From Acetobacter farinalis (lineage in GTDB: Bacteria > Pseudomonadota > Alphaproteobacteria > Acetobacterales > Acetobacteraceae), in contig NZ_WOTF01000001.1 of assembly GCF_011516935.1 (NCBI RefSeq), positions 434,001 to 498,000 on the forward strand: 64,000 nt of DNA. Reading direction: 5' to 3'. Positions 1 through 7,932 of the stretch are shown piece by piece (position 1 is the stretch's first letter; the number at the start of each line of letters is the position of its first letter). The notes under the pieces are model-generated. The model worked only from the letters and a program-made list of their open reading frames with translations. It did no database searches and was not told the origin of the DNA. The translations under genes and the position numbers were made by a program.

Positions 1-148
1 GGGCCAGGAGTTCAATCCGTGCTCCGGCAGGCACCAGCAGGCGCACTTTATTGGCGGCAACATTTCCGCCACCAATCACGAGAACACGGGCTTCGTCCAA
101 GCGAAGCATGATGGGAAACCAGCTGGTTTTCTGCGGTGACGTCTGCAT
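1..148 (-). CDS. Siroheme synthase N-terminal domain (precorrin-2 dehydrogenase / sirohydrochlorin ferrochelatase), partial
   Basis: Only the first 49 codons are in the window; the gene runs off the left edge. The peptide starts with a short leader, then a FPIML segment and a VLVIGGGNVAANK nucleotide-binding loop (Rossmann GxGxxxA). This is typical of the NAD-dependent precorrin-2 dehydrogenase domain of CysG/Met8 proteins, which make siroheme for sulfite and nitrite reductases. The ATG at 146-148 is the only in-frame start seen near the conserved region. Whether the protein also carries the SUMT methyltransferase domain cannot be seen. Confidence 0.75.
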   Translation of the reverse strand, partial: MQTSPQKTSWFPIMLRLDEARVLVIGGGNVAANKVRLLVPAGARIELLA

Positions 149-321
149 GAGTCCATGAGCAAGCAGGCTTGGGCGCAAGAGGCAAGCGTCAGACGCTACC
201 AGCATGCAAAAAAAAGCTTTTTTAATCTTTCCGGGCTTCTGTGGAAGAGTGCCATGATGACGCCGTCTTCAAGAGGGAAAGGGGGCGGAAGACAGGCGCG
301 GTAACGTGGAGAAAAGGCGCA

Positions 322-2124
322 GTGGAAGAAGACAAAACGAGTGTGGTGCCGGACCGGGAACTGCATGTGTATGCAGGGCGGCCCGTGGCGTTTCTGCTAC
401 GATATATGCGTAACCGCACGGTGGGGCACGCCATGGTGTTCGGCTCGGTCGGACTGGCCATTGGCTGTGCTGTCCTGTCGTCCTACGCCGTGCGGCATCT
501 GGTGGATATCATGACAGCCACCGCGCATGATGGCCCGGTGGCGGCGGTCTGGCAGGCTGTGGCTGTTCTGGCGGGCCTGATTGCCATGGATAATCTGGGC
601 TGGCGGATTGCGGGCTGGTTTGCCTCCCGCACTTTTATTGAAATGACCGGCGATATCCGGCGTGACCTGTTCCGGTTTCTCACTGGCCATTCCCCGGCCT
701 ATTTTTCCGAGCGGATGCCGACCTCTCTGGCCGCGCGCATCGCCACGGCGGGCAATGTCTGCTTCACCATTGAAAATCTTCTGGCATGGAGCGTTCTGCC
801 GCCTGCGTTGAACGTGCTTCTCTCCGTAACGCTCATGCTCTCCGTAAGCTGGCTGATGGGGGGCGTTACGGTTGTTCTGGCCGCGGCACTCTGCCTGCTG
901 ATGTTCCGTCTGGCCGTACGCGGCCGCGCCCTGCACGGGGAATATGCCGCGGCGGCTGCGGGGCTTGAGGGCGAAACTCTGGATGTGATGGGCAATATCG
1001 CTCTGGTGCGGGCCTTCGGGATGCGCACGCAGGAGCGCCAGCGCTTCAACACGCTGGCGGGCCGGGAAATGGGCGAGCGGCTTCGCTCCCTGCGCTACAT
1101 GGAAAAGCTGCGGATGGTGCATGCGGTGCTGACAGCGGTGCTGACAGCCGGTCTGCTGATCTGGGCTGTGCTGCTCTGGCAGCGTGGGGAGGCAAGTGTG
1201 GGGGAGGTGGTCATGGTCATCACCCTGGGGTTTGCCATCCTGCACGGCACGCGGGATCTGGCGATGGCGCTGGTGGAAACCATTCAGCACAATGCGCGGC
1301 TTTCTGAAGTGCTGTCTTCCCTGCTGGTCCCGCATGACATGCCTGATCGGGATGACGCCGTACCGCACCCCGGCCCTGTGCGCGGGGATATTGTGTTTGA
1401 GAATGTCGGCTTCGCCTATCCGGGCGGGGCACGGGTGCTGGATGGATTTAACCTGCATATCACCGCCGGGAGCCGGGTCGGGCTGGTGGGTCGTTCCGGG
1501 TCAGGCAAAAGTACGGTTCTGGCCCTGTTGCAGCGCCTGCGCTTTGTTCAGGAAGGCCGTATTCTGATTGATGGAGAGGATATTCGTGATCTGACGGATG
1601 ATGGTCTGCGGGCCTGCCTTTCCATTGTGCCGCAGGATGTTTCCCTGCTGCACCGCACCGTGATGGAGAATATTCGCTACGGCCGCCCGGATGCACCGGA
1701 TGAGGCCGTATACGCCGCCGCGATGGCCGCAGGCTGCGTGGAGTTTATTGAAGCCATGCCGCAGGGGTTCCAGACTCTGGTGGGGGACCGTGGGGTCAAG
1801 CTTTCCGGTGGCCAGCGGCAGCGGATTGCCATTGCGCGGGCCTTCCTGCGCAATGCGCCCATTCTTGTTCTGGACGAAGCCACCAGCGCGCTGGACACGG
1901 AAAGCGAGGCCCATGTGCAAAAAGCCCTTGAGCGGCTTATGGTTGGCCGCACTGTCATTGCTGTGGCGCACCGGCTTTCAACCTTGCAGAATTTTGATAG
2001 AATTGTTGTGATGCAGGACGGTCGGATTGTAGAGGATGGTGCGCCTGGCCAGCTCGAACAGCAGAACGGCCCCTACAGGAATTTTCTGAACAAGCAGGTA
2101 ACCCATACGAATGATGTTGCATGA
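322..2124 (+). CDS. ABC transporter, fused permease and ATP-binding protein (MsbA/exporter type)
   Basis: A half-transporter of 600 residues. The N-terminal half has about six membrane segments (residues about 25-320). The C-terminal half is a complete ATPase, with Walker A GRSGSGKST near residue 390, signature LSGGQRQR near 493 and Walker B ILVLDEATSALD near 515. Such proteins act as homodimers exporting lipids, drugs or peptides across the inner membrane; the substrate cannot be read from sequence. The frame is open from 241, but the GTG at 322 has a GGAG about 10 nt upstream while 241 has no such site, so 322 is preferred. The 3' end overlaps the following GntR gene by 14 nt, which suggests co-transcription. 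Confidence 0.85.
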   Translation: MEEDKTSVVPDRELHVYAGRPVAFLLRYMRNRTVGHAMVFGSVGLAIGCAVLSSYAVRHLVDIMTATAHDGPVAAVWQAVAVLAGLIAMDNLGWRIAGWFASRTFIEMTGDIRRDLFRFLTGHSPAYFSERMPTSLAARIATAGNVCFTIENLLAWSVLPPALNVLLSVTLMLSVSWLMGGVTVVLAAALCLLMFRLAVRGRALHGEYAAAAAGLEGETLDVMGNIALVRAFGMRTQERQRFNTLAGREMGERLRSLRYMEKLRMVHAVLTAVLTAGLLIWAVLLWQRGEASVGEVVMVITLGFAILHGTRDLAMALVETIQHNARLSEVLSSLLVPHDMPDRDDAVPHPGPVRGDIVFENVGFAYPGGARVLDGFNLHITAGSRVGLVGRSGSGKSTVLALLQRLRFVQEGRILIDGEDIRDLTDDGLRACLSIVPQDVSLLHRTVMENIRYGRPDAPDEAVYAAAMAAGCVEFIEAMPQGFQTLVGDRGVKLSGGQRQRIAIARAFLRNAPILVLDEATSALDTESEAHVQKALERLMVGRTVIAVAHRLSTLQNFDRIVVMQDGRIVEDGAPGQLEQQNGPYRNFLNKQVTHTNDVA

Positions 2125-2800
2125 TGATGCATCCGGTCTGGAAACAGACCGCCCGGCGGCCAAGGGCGCGCTGGCCGCTTATGCCTATCAGCAGATCAGG
2201 GAGCGCCTGATTCTGAGCACCTATAAAGGCGGAGAACGTCTGGTGCTGCGTCCGCTGGCGGCATCCCTCAAGCTCAGCCCGACTCCCGTGCGGGAGGCAT
2301 TGCTGCGTCTGGTGTCCGAACAGGCGCTGGAGCTGGATGACCGGAACACCGCCCGCGTGCCGGCGCTCTCGCGTGAAACTTTTCTGGAAGTGCACACCTT
2401 GCGCGGAGATCTGGAAGAACGGCTGACGCGCAATGTGGCGGAGCGCATTCTTCCCGAGCAGATTGCCGTGCTGGAGGCCCGGCATCAGGCCTTTATTGAC
2501 GGCTATCTGGCGGGAGACCCGCACCAGTCTGCGGTCGGGAACGCGGCGTTTCACAGCGCGATTGCCGATTTTTCCAGCCTGAGCATTACGGCGGGCATCA
2601 TGCACCGGCTGTGGGCGCGTATTGGCCCGTTTTACGCGGGCACCAACGGGCTGCCGCTTATCAGCCCGGTGGAAGTGGAGCACCCCCACATGAAGCTGCT
2701 GGAGGCGTTCCGCCGGCGGGATGCCGGGGCTGCTGTGGACGCTATCCGGGAAGATTTCAAGCAGGCGCAGTTCTGGCTGGAGCCGCTTCTGCCCGCCTGA
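2111..2800 (+). CDS. GntR-family transcriptional regulator, FCD subfamily
   Basis: 229 residues. A winged helix-turn-helix lies at about 20-90 (PLAASLKLSPTPVREALLRL), followed by an all-helical FCD effector domain at about 100-225. Family members bind small carboxylic acids, often with a metal held by His/Asp residues; LRGDLEERL and FHSAIADF look like the usual ligand-pocket segments. The gene starts inside the end of the ABC exporter gene, so the two are probably one transcript and the exporter is a candidate target. A strong terminator follows at 2833-2869. Confidence 0.85.
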   Translation: MMLHDDASGLETDRPAAKGALAAYAYQQIRERLILSTYKGGERLVLRPLAASLKLSPTPVREALLRLVSEQALELDDRNTARVPALSRETFLEVHTLRGDLEERLTRNVAERILPEQIAVLEARHQAFIDGYLAGDPHQSAVGNAAFHSAIADFSSLSITAGIMHRLWARIGPFYAGTNGLPLISPVEVEHPHMKLLEAFRRRDAGAAVDAIREDFKQAQFWLEPLLPA

Positions 2801-2832
2801 GGGATTTCTGGATTTTTCTGTGTGAGAGAAAG

Positions 2833-2869
2833 AAAAACCCGGCGCGCCAGATGGCGGGCCGGGTTTTTT
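2833..2869 (+). terminator. Rho-independent terminator between gntR and minE
   Basis: Inverted repeat AAAAACCCGGC / GCCGGGTTTTT (11-bp arms) with a T-run on the plus strand and an A-run at the left arm, so it can work in both directions. It separates the rightward gntR gene from the leftward min operon. Confidence 0.85.
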
Positions 2870-2890
2870 ATGCGGCGGAGCCGGAAGGCT

Positions 2891-3220
2891 TCAGGCCTTT
2901 TTGGCCTCAAGCGCGGCATCCGCTTCGGCCGTGCGGGCGGCCAGGGTTGCGCCCGGTTTGATGTCGGTCAGGCCCGGCACTTCCACATCAATTTCGAGCG
3001 TGGAGCAGTGCGCGCCGCGATCAAGCTTGATCTGGACCTTGTCCTGATCCACCGTGACATGCCGTTTGATGACTTCCATGATCTCGCGGTGAAGCTGGGC
3101 CAGGAGGTCATCCTTGCCATCACCGCTGGAAATCCGCTCATGGGCAAGAAGGATCTGCAAACGGTCCCGCGCGACGGGGGCGGAGGAGCGACGCTTGAAA
3201 AGCGTGGAGAGGAAGGTCAT
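2891..3220 (-). CDS. minE: Cell division topological specificity factor MinE
   Basis: 109 residues. The N-terminal membrane-targeting and anti-MinCD segment ([27 protein letters not shown]) is followed by the C-terminal topological specificity domain. MinE stimulates MinD ATPase and drives pole-to-pole oscillation so that division is inhibited away from midcell. The start overlaps the minD stop by 4 nt, showing translational coupling. It ends close to the bidirectional terminator at 2833-2869. Confidence 0.97.
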   Translation of the reverse strand: MTFLSTLFKRRSSAPVARDRLQILLAHERISSGDGKDDLLAQLHREIMEVIKRHVTVDQDKVQIKLDRGAHCSTLEIDVEVPGLTDIKPGATLAARTAEADAALEAKKA

Positions 3221-4032
3221 GCGACTCTCCGTTTAAACAGCCAGTCGAACAGGCCTTTGCGTTCCGTGGGAATGGTGACTTCCAGCTTCTCACCCGCCAG
3301 ACGCCGTGCGGCATCGTTATAGGCGCGTGCCGCAGCACTTTCGGGCTCAGCTATCGTAACCGGGGCTCCCACGTTTGAGGCCCGCAGCACGTCGCCGCTT
3401 TCCGGGATGATGCCCAGAAGCGGGATGGAAAGAATTTCGAGCACATCGTCTGTGCCCAGCATGTCACCGCGAGAAGCGCGCTGCGGGTCATACCGGGTGA
3501 GGAGGAGATGCTTGTCCATCTTCTCCCCTTTCTTGGCTTTCTCGGTCGTGCTGTCCAGCATGCCGATAATCCGGTCACTGTCACGCACGGAAGAGACTTC
3601 CGGGTTTGTGACAATCACGGCCACATCGGCATGATACATGGCCATCTGCGCGCCGCGCTCAATCCCGGCAGGGCTGTCACAGATCACCCAGTCAAACTTC
3701 TTGCGCAGTTCATCAATAACTTTCGCAACACCCTCAGCCGTCAGGGCATCCTTGTCCCGCGTCTGGGAGGCGGGCAGGAGGGAAAGGGAGGGAACGCGTT
3801 TGTCCTTGATGAGCGCCTGAGCCAGATTGGCATCGCCCTGAATGACGTTGATGAGGTCAAACACCACGCGGCGTTCCGCACCCATGACCAGATCGAGGTT
3901 CCGCAAGCCGACATCGAAATCAACCAGTGCAACAGTCTGTCCGTTTTTGGCCAGTGCTGCACCCAGTGCTGCGGAGGTGGTGGTCTTGCCTACGCCACCT
4001 TTTCCGGACGTGACGACCAGAACCTTTGACAT
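3217..4032 (-). CDS. minD: Septum site-determining ATPase MinD
   Basis: 271 residues. It has the deviant Walker A motif KGGVGKTT (about residues 10-18), [15 protein letters not shown] and CDSPAGIE, and a C-terminal amphipathic membrane-targeting helix ([10 protein letters not shown]). ATP-bound MinD dimerises on the inner membrane, recruits MinC and is released by MinE. It lies 143 nt downstream of minC with a perfect palindrome in the gap, and overlaps minE by 4 nt. Confidence 0.98.
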   Translation of the reverse strand: MSKVLVVTSGKGGVGKTTTSAALGAALAKNGQTVALVDFDVGLRNLDLVMGAERRVVFDLINVIQGDANLAQALIKDKRVPSLSLLPASQTRDKDALTAEGVAKVIDELRKKFDWVICDSPAGIERGAQMAMYHADVAVIVTNPEVSSVRDSDRIIGMLDSTTEKAKKGEKMDKHLLLTRYDPQRASRGDMLGTDDVLEILSIPLLGIIPESGDVLRASNVGAPVTIAEPESAAARAYNDAARRLAGEKLEVTIPTERKGLFDWLFKRRVA

Positions 4033-4141
4033 CCGTATTATTCCTCATTTGGTCTTAAGGCTGCGTTTGCCATCATCAACTTCATGACAGCGGTATCTGT
4101 GCGCAACCTTACAATCTGTTGTCAGAAATGAAACGCAGAAT

Positions 4142-4158
4142 ATTCACCTGAGGTGAAT
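4142..4158. promoter_or_regulatory. Perfect 17-bp palindrome between minC and minD
   Basis: ATTCACCT-G-AGGTGAAT, with 8-bp arms around one central base, lies in the 143-nt gap upstream of minD and just past the minC stop codon. The arms are too close for an RNA hairpin, so a protein-binding site is the likelier reading. No regulator is identified. Confidence 0.4.
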
Positions 4159-4175
4159 TCTTTTCCCCCGAAGTG

Positions 4176-4874
4176 TTAGATCAGAGGAAAAAAAGCAAGT
4201 GTTTCTCCGGAAAGGGCAACCTGAGTGGGTTTACTTGTCTGGCTTGCGTCCATTTCTTCGGCTGTTGCGTAAAAACCGTCAATAGCAACCAGCTCGGCTT
4301 CCAGTGCGCGGGTGAAGATACGGGCATCCGCATGGCCACCAATGCCGGCAATGGCCCGCCCGCGCAGGGCGCCATAAACATGGATGGAGCCACCCGCGGA
4401 GACTTCAGCGCCAGACGCCACAGCGCCAAGAATCACCACATCACCATCCGGCCAGACCACATGTTGGCCGGAACGAACCGGGTTTTCAACAATCAGGGTG
4501 CGGGAGACAGGGGCTTCCGGCGCTTCTTCTTCCGGCACCGCCATCTCGCCAGAGGCGCGGCCCCCGACAAAGCCTTCAGGCCAGTCCCAGCCTTCCACAG
4601 CAGGCCAGGAGCGGTCTCCTCCCTCAATACCGATCACGCGAATGCCGCGTTCTTTCAAGGCAGGCAGAAGGTCGGCCAGATGCGGCGTTTCCTCAGTCAG
4701 TGTGCCCAGATCAAGAATGATCGGCTTGCCCGCGAAAAAACCGGCGGAACGGGCAATCTGGTGGTCCAGTGCGTTCAACCAGTCTTCCAGCGGGGCTTCC
4801 GGCGTCAGGGTGAGTGCCAGAAAAGATCGGCCGGAAATGCGGATACGGGGCAGGGGGGGTGTCGTGGCGGACAA
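4176..4874 (-). CDS. minC: Septum site-determining protein MinC
   Basis: 232 residues, first gene of the leftward minC-minD-minE set. The N-terminal domain (FtsZ inhibition) spans about 1-110. The C-terminal beta-helix domain (about 125-225) carries the GDVVILGAVASGAEVSAGGSIHVYGALRGRA region that binds MinD and FtsZ tails. An in-frame stop (TAG at 4890-4892) lies just upstream, so the only plausible initiator is the TTG at 4872-4874. Confidence 0.93.
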   Translation of the reverse strand: MSATTPPLPRIRISGRSFLALTLTPEAPLEDWLNALDHQIARSAGFFAGKPIILDLGTLTEETPHLADLLPALKERGIRVIGIEGGDRSWPAVEGWDWPEGFVGGRASGEMAVPEEEAPEAPVSRTLIVENPVRSGQHVVWPDGDVVILGAVASGAEVSAGGSIHVYGALRGRAIAGIGGHADARIFTRALEAELVAIDGFYATAEEMDASQTSKPTQVALSGETLAFFPLI

Positions 4875-5050
4875 GGACGTGAGATCTCGCTAGCGTAGGG
4901 TCGGACTGGAATGCGAAACGCAGTGGTACACGCTTGACGGCCTGTCTGTCGAGCATCTGTACAGACCCTGCGGGTGCCTTTTTGAGAAGTGATCTCTTAC
5001 GGCCTTTTTTCCCTCTGGCGCGTTCGCGGACAATGTCATAAATTTGTCTG

Positions 5051-5719
5051 ATGCGTACGCTTTATCATCTCCCTCTCTCGCCCTACAGCCGAAAAATCCG
5101 TCTGGTTCTGGGTGAAAAACGTCTGCCGTTTGAAGCTGTTGTGGAACGGGTGTGGGAAGAGCGCCCGGAATTCCTGGCTATGAATCCGGCAGGTGAAGTG
5201 CCGGTTCTGGTGGAAGATAACGGGCTGATTGTGCCGGATTCCTCCGTGATCTGCGAGTATCTGGAAGAAGCCTATTCCGATACGCCGCTGCTGGGCCGTA
5301 CGCTGGCCGAACGGGTGGAAGTGCGGCGGCTGGTTGCATGGTTTGACGAACGCTTTGCGCAGGATGTGTCCGGCCGCTTTATTGGCGAGCGTGTGATGAA
5401 GCGCATCAGTGGTCGCGGGAATCCGGATGGCACTGTGCTGCGTGAAGGCTATGCCGCCATGAAGCCGCACCTCAAATATATCAATTTTCTGGCGGAAAAC
5501 CGGAACTGGCTGGCAGGGAACTTCCTTTCTCTGGCCGATTTTGCCGCCGCCGCTCACCTCTCCTGTCTTGATTTTATTGGTGATATTGACTGGTCCAAGG
5601 CCCCGGCGGTGCGAGACTGGTATGCCCGCATGAAATCCCGCCCCTGCTTCCGCCCGCTTCTGGGGGATCGTGTGTCCGGCATTACGCCGCCGGATTATTA
5701 CGCCAATCTGGATTTCTGA
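5051..5719 (+). CDS. Glutathione S-transferase family protein
   Basis: 222 residues. The N-terminal thioredoxin-fold domain has the active-site stretch LPLSPYSRKIRLVLGEK (about 7-23) and the cis-Pro glutathione-binding segment GEVPVLVEDNGLIVPDSSVICEYL (about 48-71). An all-helical C-terminal domain follows, with LADFAAAAHLSCLDFIGDIDW. Cytosolic GSTs conjugate glutathione to electrophiles or act as peroxidases or isomerases; the substrate is unknown. The next gene begins 5 nt later, so the pair is probably one transcript. Confidence 0.88.
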   Translation: MRTLYHLPLSPYSRKIRLVLGEKRLPFEAVVERVWEERPEFLAMNPAGEVPVLVEDNGLIVPDSSVICEYLEEAYSDTPLLGRTLAERVEVRRLVAWFDERFAQDVSGRFIGERVMKRISGRGNPDGTVLREGYAAMKPHLKYINFLAENRNWLAGNFLSLADFAAAAHLSCLDFIGDIDWSKAPAVRDWYARMKSRPCFRPLLGDRVSGITPPDYYANLDF

Positions 5720-5724
5720 GCAGC

Positions 5725-6948
5725 GTGACGTTTCATAAAGGCGGCGATGCCGCGCGGCGTGCGCCTGATGTCCTGATTATCGGGGCGGGTGCCGCCGGGC
5801 TGATGGCCGCGTTCACGGCGGCCCGGCGCGGGCGGCGTGTGGTGGTGCTGGACCACGCACCGGAGGTGGGGCGCAAGATCCTGATTTCCGGTGGTGGGCG
5901 CTGTAATTTTACCAATCTGGATATGCGCCCCGAGCGCTTTATTTCCCAAAACCGGCATTTTGCCCGTTCTGCGCTGAGCCGTTACAAACCCGCGCAGTTT
6001 CTGGAGCTGCTGGCCGCGCATAACATCCCCTGGCACGAAAAGAAGCTGGGGCAGTTGTTTTGCGATCATTCCGCGCGGGATATCGTGCAGATGCTGCTGG
6101 CTGAATGTGCGGCGGCGCATGTGACTATCCTGACGGATGTGCGCATCACGGATGTCAAAAAGCCGCTGGATTTCCATGTGGAAACCTCTGCGGGGACATT
6201 CACCAGCAAGGCTCTGGTGCTGGCCACGGGCGGCCTGTCCATTCCAAAACTTGGAGCAACCAGCTTCAGTTATACGATTGCCCGTTCATTTGGTCTGCCA
6301 GTTATCTCCCCGGAGCCAGCACTTGTGCCGCTGGTTTTCGGGCAGGCGCAGGAAAGCTGGGTGCAGACACTGGCCGGTGTCTCGCTCCCGGTGCGGGCCT
6401 CCTGCGGAAAGGTGGGGTTTGATGAAGCCCTGCTGTTTACGCACCGGGGGCTGTCCGGCCCGGCGCTCCTGCAGATTTCCTCTTACTGGCAGCCTGGCGA
6501 GCCGGTGCGGATCAATCTGTTGCCGGGTGAAGACCTGAACGCGCTTCTCGCCGGGTTGAAAAAAGCCAAGGGGCAGATGAAAGGCCCCGCTGCCCTCAGC
6601 CGCTGGCTGCCGCAGCGGCTGGCGCAGGAACTTGCCCGGCAGGGCGCGCCGGAAGACCGCCCCGTGGTGGAATGGCCAGACCGCACACTGCGTGCACTGG
6701 CGGACCGTGTTCACCGGCTGGACCTGCACCCTACCGGGACGGAAGGCTTTGCCAAGGCTGAAGTGACGCGCGGCGGCGTGGATACGCACGCGCTCTCTTC
6801 CAAAACCATGGAAGCGAACACCGTGCCAAACCTGTATGTGATTGGTGAAGCGGCGGATGTCACCGGCTGGCTGGGTGGCTATAACTTCCACTGGGCGTGG
6901 GCCAGTGGCCACGCGGCAGGGGAAGCATTGGGGGCAAGTGCGGCTTAG
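5725..6948 (+). CDS. FAD-dependent flavoprotein of the HI0933/BaiN family
   Basis: 407 residues from a GTG start 5 nt after the GST gene. The FAD-binding motif VLIIGAGAAGLMAA is at residues about 15-28, with the family signatures GRKILISGGGRCNFTN and VLATGGLSIPKLGATSFSY. The C-terminal GEAADVTGWLGGYNFHWAWASG is the second FAD-contact motif. Family members are predicted NAD(P)/FAD oxidoreductases; BaiN-like members reduce steroid double bonds, but the housekeeping role in proteobacteria is not settled. Confidence 0.85.
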   Translation: MTFHKGGDAARRAPDVLIIGAGAAGLMAAFTAARRGRRVVVLDHAPEVGRKILISGGGRCNFTNLDMRPERFISQNRHFARSALSRYKPAQFLELLAAHNIPWHEKKLGQLFCDHSARDIVQMLLAECAAAHVTILTDVRITDVKKPLDFHVETSAGTFTSKALVLATGGLSIPKLGATSFSYTIARSFGLPVISPEPALVPLVFGQAQESWVQTLAGVSLPVRASCGKVGFDEALLFTHRGLSGPALLQISSYWQPGEPVRINLLPGEDLNALLAGLKKAKGQMKGPAALSRWLPQRLAQELARQGAPEDRPVVEWPDRTLRALADRVHRLDLHPTGTEGFAKAEVTRGGVDTHALSSKTMEANTVPNLYVIGEAADVTGWLGGYNFHWAWASGHAAGEALGASAA

Positions 6949-6954
6949 CCTGGT

Positions 6955-7932
6955 TCAGTCCGCATCTTGCTGGTCTGCCGCCAGTTCCAGTGCGCGGGCA
7001 TAAACCGTGCGGCGCGGCAGCCCGATGGCGGTGGCGGCAAGGGCTGCGGCATCTTTCACCGAGTGCGTGCCCAGCAGGGTGCGCAGGGTGGTGTCCAGAT
7101 CATCCGCGCTGCTTTCTTCCGATTCCGCCGGGCCGAGAAGCAGGGTGATTTCACCCCGGGGCGGGGTTTCGGCATAGAATGCGGCAAGTGAGCCAACCGG
7201 CCCGCGTTTGACTTCCTCAAAGCGTTTGGTGAGCTCCCGCGCTACGGCGCAAGGGCGGTCTTCCCCAAAAATTTCCGCCATGTCGGCCAGCGTGTCCGCC
7301 AGACGGTGCGGGGCTTCATGCCAGATCAGGGTGCTGCTAAGGCCTGCCCGTTCCGCGGCGCGCAGTTTGGCAAAAGCCTCCTTGCGCGCGGCGGAGCGTG
7401 GCGGCGGGAAGCCGATAAACAGGAACGGATGCGGCGGCAGGCCGGAGAGCACCAGCGCGGTGAGGGCCGCATTGGGGCCGGGGATCACCGTCAGCGGCAG
7501 GTCCGCATCAATCACGGCCCGTACCAGCCGGAAGCCGGGGTCGGACATCAGCGGCATGCCTGCGTCTGAAACCAGCGCCATGCGTGCGCCCCCCTGCATA
7601 CGCTCAATCAGGGCCGGAACGCGCTGGCGTTCGTTATGCTCGTGCAGGGCTTCCGTGCGGGTGCTGATGTTGCGGTCAGACAGCAGGCGGGCTGTCATGC
7701 GGGTATCCTCGCACAGAACGAGGTCAGCTTCGGCCAGAGCTTCCGCTCCGCGTATGCTGAAATCCCCCAGATTCCCGATTGGGGTCGCGACGAGTGTTAG
7801 GCCGCCCGTATCACCGGAAGAAGAGAGGGCATGACGCGGAGCCTTTCCTTCGCTATGGAGTGGGGAGGTCCGGTCATAAGCTTCATCAGGCCGGTTGTTT
7901 GCGGAGGACGATCTGGATGGTGACGCGCACAT
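6955..7932 (-). CDS. rsmI: 16S rRNA (cytidine1402-2'-O)-methyltransferase RsmI
   Basis: 325 residues. It has the tetrapyrrole-methylase-fold signatures TLVATPIGNLGD (about 45-56), LVLCEDTRMTARLL, ALVSDAGMPLMSDPG and TVIPGPNA. RsmI methylates C1402 in the 16S rRNA decoding site using SAM. The start has AGGA 6 nt upstream, and no other Met, GTG or TTG precedes the conserved core, so a roughly 40-residue N-terminal extension is probably real. The start region overlaps head-to-head with the divergent lpoA-like gene. The same rsmI/lpoA neighbourhood is known in enterobacteria. Confidence 0.95.
   Translation of the reverse strand: MCASPSRSSSANNRPDEAYDRTSPLHSEGKAPRHALSSSGDTGGLTLVATPIGNLGDFSIRGAEALAEADLVLCEDTRMTARLLSDRNISTRTEALHEHNERQRVPALIERMQGGARMALVSDAGMPLMSDPGFRLVRAVIDADLPLTVIPGPNAALTALVLSGLPPHPFLFIGFPPPRSAARKEAFAKLRAAERAGLSSTLIWHEAPHRLADTLADMAEIFGEDRPCAVARELTKRFEEVKRGPVGSLAAFYAETPPRGEITLLLGPAESEESSADDLDTTLRTLLGTHSVKDAAALAATAIGLPRRTVYARALELAADQQDAD

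Noticed and set aside
397-1458. Long open frame (353 codons) antisense to the ABC exporter gene
   Set aside because: It mirrors the third-position GC bias of the real gene, has a His/Arg/Gln-rich composition and no family motif.
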